Shown here in pieces: positions 63,553 to 64,000 of a stretch of 64,000 nt of DNA. Location: NCBI GenBank assembly GCA_965247355.1, contig OZ252011.1, positions 2,976,001 to 3,040,000 of the forward strand, read 5' to 3'. The stretch comes from RHLJ01 sp965247355. GTDB taxonomy: Bacteria; Bacteroidota; Rhodothermia; Balneolales; Balneolaceae. Position 1 is the stretch's first letter. Each line of letters starts with the position of its first letter. The notes below the pieces were generated by a model. The model was not told the origin of the DNA and did no database searches. It saw only the letters and a program-made list of their open reading frames with translations. Both the position numbers and the translations under genes were made by a program.

Positions 63553-63738
63553 TTATTCTGCTTTCTTATCACGCAGCTTTTTAATGGCATACCCTCCTCC
63601 GGCTAAGGCAAGTAAGCTGAGGCCACCATCAATCGGGGCTTGACTGGGTGCCGATGGAAGCCCCGGTTGTGCAAAGAGTAAGGGAGTCATTAATACGGTG
63701 ACAATGATAGCGAGCAAAAGGTAAATCAGTGTTTTCAT
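63553..63738 (-). CDS. Very small PID-CTERM-type sorting-signal protein
   Basis: A 61-residue protein made almost wholly of sorting signals: a signal peptide (1-24, ending FAQ), about ten residues of linker, then motif PIDGG (35-39), a hydrophobic stretch SLLALAGGGYAI and a basic tail KKLRDKK. The triad of motif, helix and basic end resembles PEP-CTERM/PID-CTERM exosortase-type signals of Bacteroidota. The cargo would be tiny. The gene converges on the kinase gene 5 nt away and follows the T9SS cargo gene. Confidence 0.82.
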   Translation of the reverse strand: MKTLIYLLLAIIVTVLMTPLLFAQPGLPSAPSQAPIDGGLSLLALAGGGYAIKKLRDKKAE

Positions 63739-63813
63739 AATTGTGTGTTTTAAACTACTTCAGTTATCAGTTCCCAATTCGTTTAAGGTGTGTCAGATTG
63801 CTGAAGGCATTTT

Positions 63814-64000
63814 TTATTTAATTAATGTCATTTTTCGAGTGATGGTTTGTCCATTAGAAACAAGTTGATAGTAGTACATTCCGCTGGCTACATCTGATGC
63901 ATCCCAGGTAACATTAAAGTCGCCTGAATTCTGTTGTTTGTTCACAAGTGTTGCAACTTGCTGTCCCATCAGGTTATAAACTGTAAGCGTTACATTTCCG
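63814..64000 (-). CDS. C-terminus of a T9SS-exported protein (sorting domain)
   Basis: Partial gene; the last 62 codons are inside the window. They encode a type A T9SS sorting domain: VTLTVYNLMGQQVATLV, then FNVTWDASDVASGMYYYQLVS and a final basic strand RKMTLIK. This directs the protein through the type IX system to the cell surface. The rest lies beyond the right edge. It is followed by the PID-CTERM gene on the same strand, so the two are probably co-transcribed. Confidence 0.9.
   Translation of the reverse strand, partial: GNVTLTVYNLMGQQVATLVNKQQNSGDFNVTWDASDVASGMYYYQLVSNGQTITRKMTLIK

Noticed and set aside
1..64000. Search for CRISPR arrays, insertion sequences, prophage genes or rRNA.
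   Set aside because: No regularly spaced direct repeats, transposase, integrase or phage structural genes, or rRNA sequence, were seen.

Overview
This 64 kb stretch reads as chromosomal DNA from a member of the Bacteroidota/Balneolota-Rhodothermota (FCB) group. Supporting signs are a type IX secretion (T9SS) C-terminal sorting domain at the right edge, a PID-CTERM-like sorting peptide, an ECF-sigma/TPR-kinase pair, many DUFs typical of these phyla (DUF2911, DUF4168, DUF2914, DUF2200), a very long acidic bS16 tail, and moderate G+C (about 40-45% in most samples). Assignment to a Balneola-like lineage is inference. No phage, insertion sequence, CRISPR array or rRNA operon was seen; one tRNA (Asp) was found.

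Layout. 1-4.1 kb: gyrA 3' end, a WYL regulator, rsmG, mnmG and tRNA-Asp; rsmG contains two 16-bp parS-like sites. 4.1-11.5 kb: glutathione peroxidase, small secreted/unknown genes, a metallo-beta-lactamase-fold enzyme, manC, a PhoBR-like two-component pair, ruvA-ruvC and fabI. 11.7-16.4 kb: the plus-strand translation block ffh-rpsP-rimM-trmD-rplS followed by adk. 16.3-20.3 kb: glycerol operon glpK-glpD-glpF. 20.5-26.3 kb: sialate O-acetylesterase, patatin, a permuted papain-like enzyme, an alkaline-phosphatase-superfamily enzyme and dtd. 26.27-26.70 kb: an A+T-rich gap with about nine DnaA-box-like 9-mers, the best candidate replication origin here. 26.7-29.3 kb: a YfiT-like DinB protein, purM and a low-G+C SIR2-like gene that looks acquired. 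29.5-44 kb: a mosaic of small conserved genes, membrane proteins, a K+ channel, a SIMPL protein, an AraC regulator, a HlyIII protein and an unusual Nramp homologue. 44-54 kb: M14 peptidase, GMC oxidoreductase with its small subunit, and three amidohydrolases, one apparently lacking its metal ligands. 54-58.5 kb: a membrane-protein cluster with a small winged-helix regulator and two matching 21-bp palindromes. 58.6-64 kb: a G+C-rich outer-membrane-type protein, the sigma factor/kinase operon, a PID-CTERM peptide and the C-terminus of a T9SS cargo.

How it fits together. parS sites in rsmG, the mnmG-rsmG pair, gyrA and the DnaA-box cluster 24 kb away together suggest an origin-proximal segment. 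The glp genes import, phosphorylate and oxidise glycerol. The rpsP-rimM-trmD-rplS block makes and matures ribosome parts. The main accessory-type observations are the SIR2-like gene, the degenerate amidohydrolase paralogue, the palindrome-regulated membrane cluster, and the sorting-signal pair at the right end.
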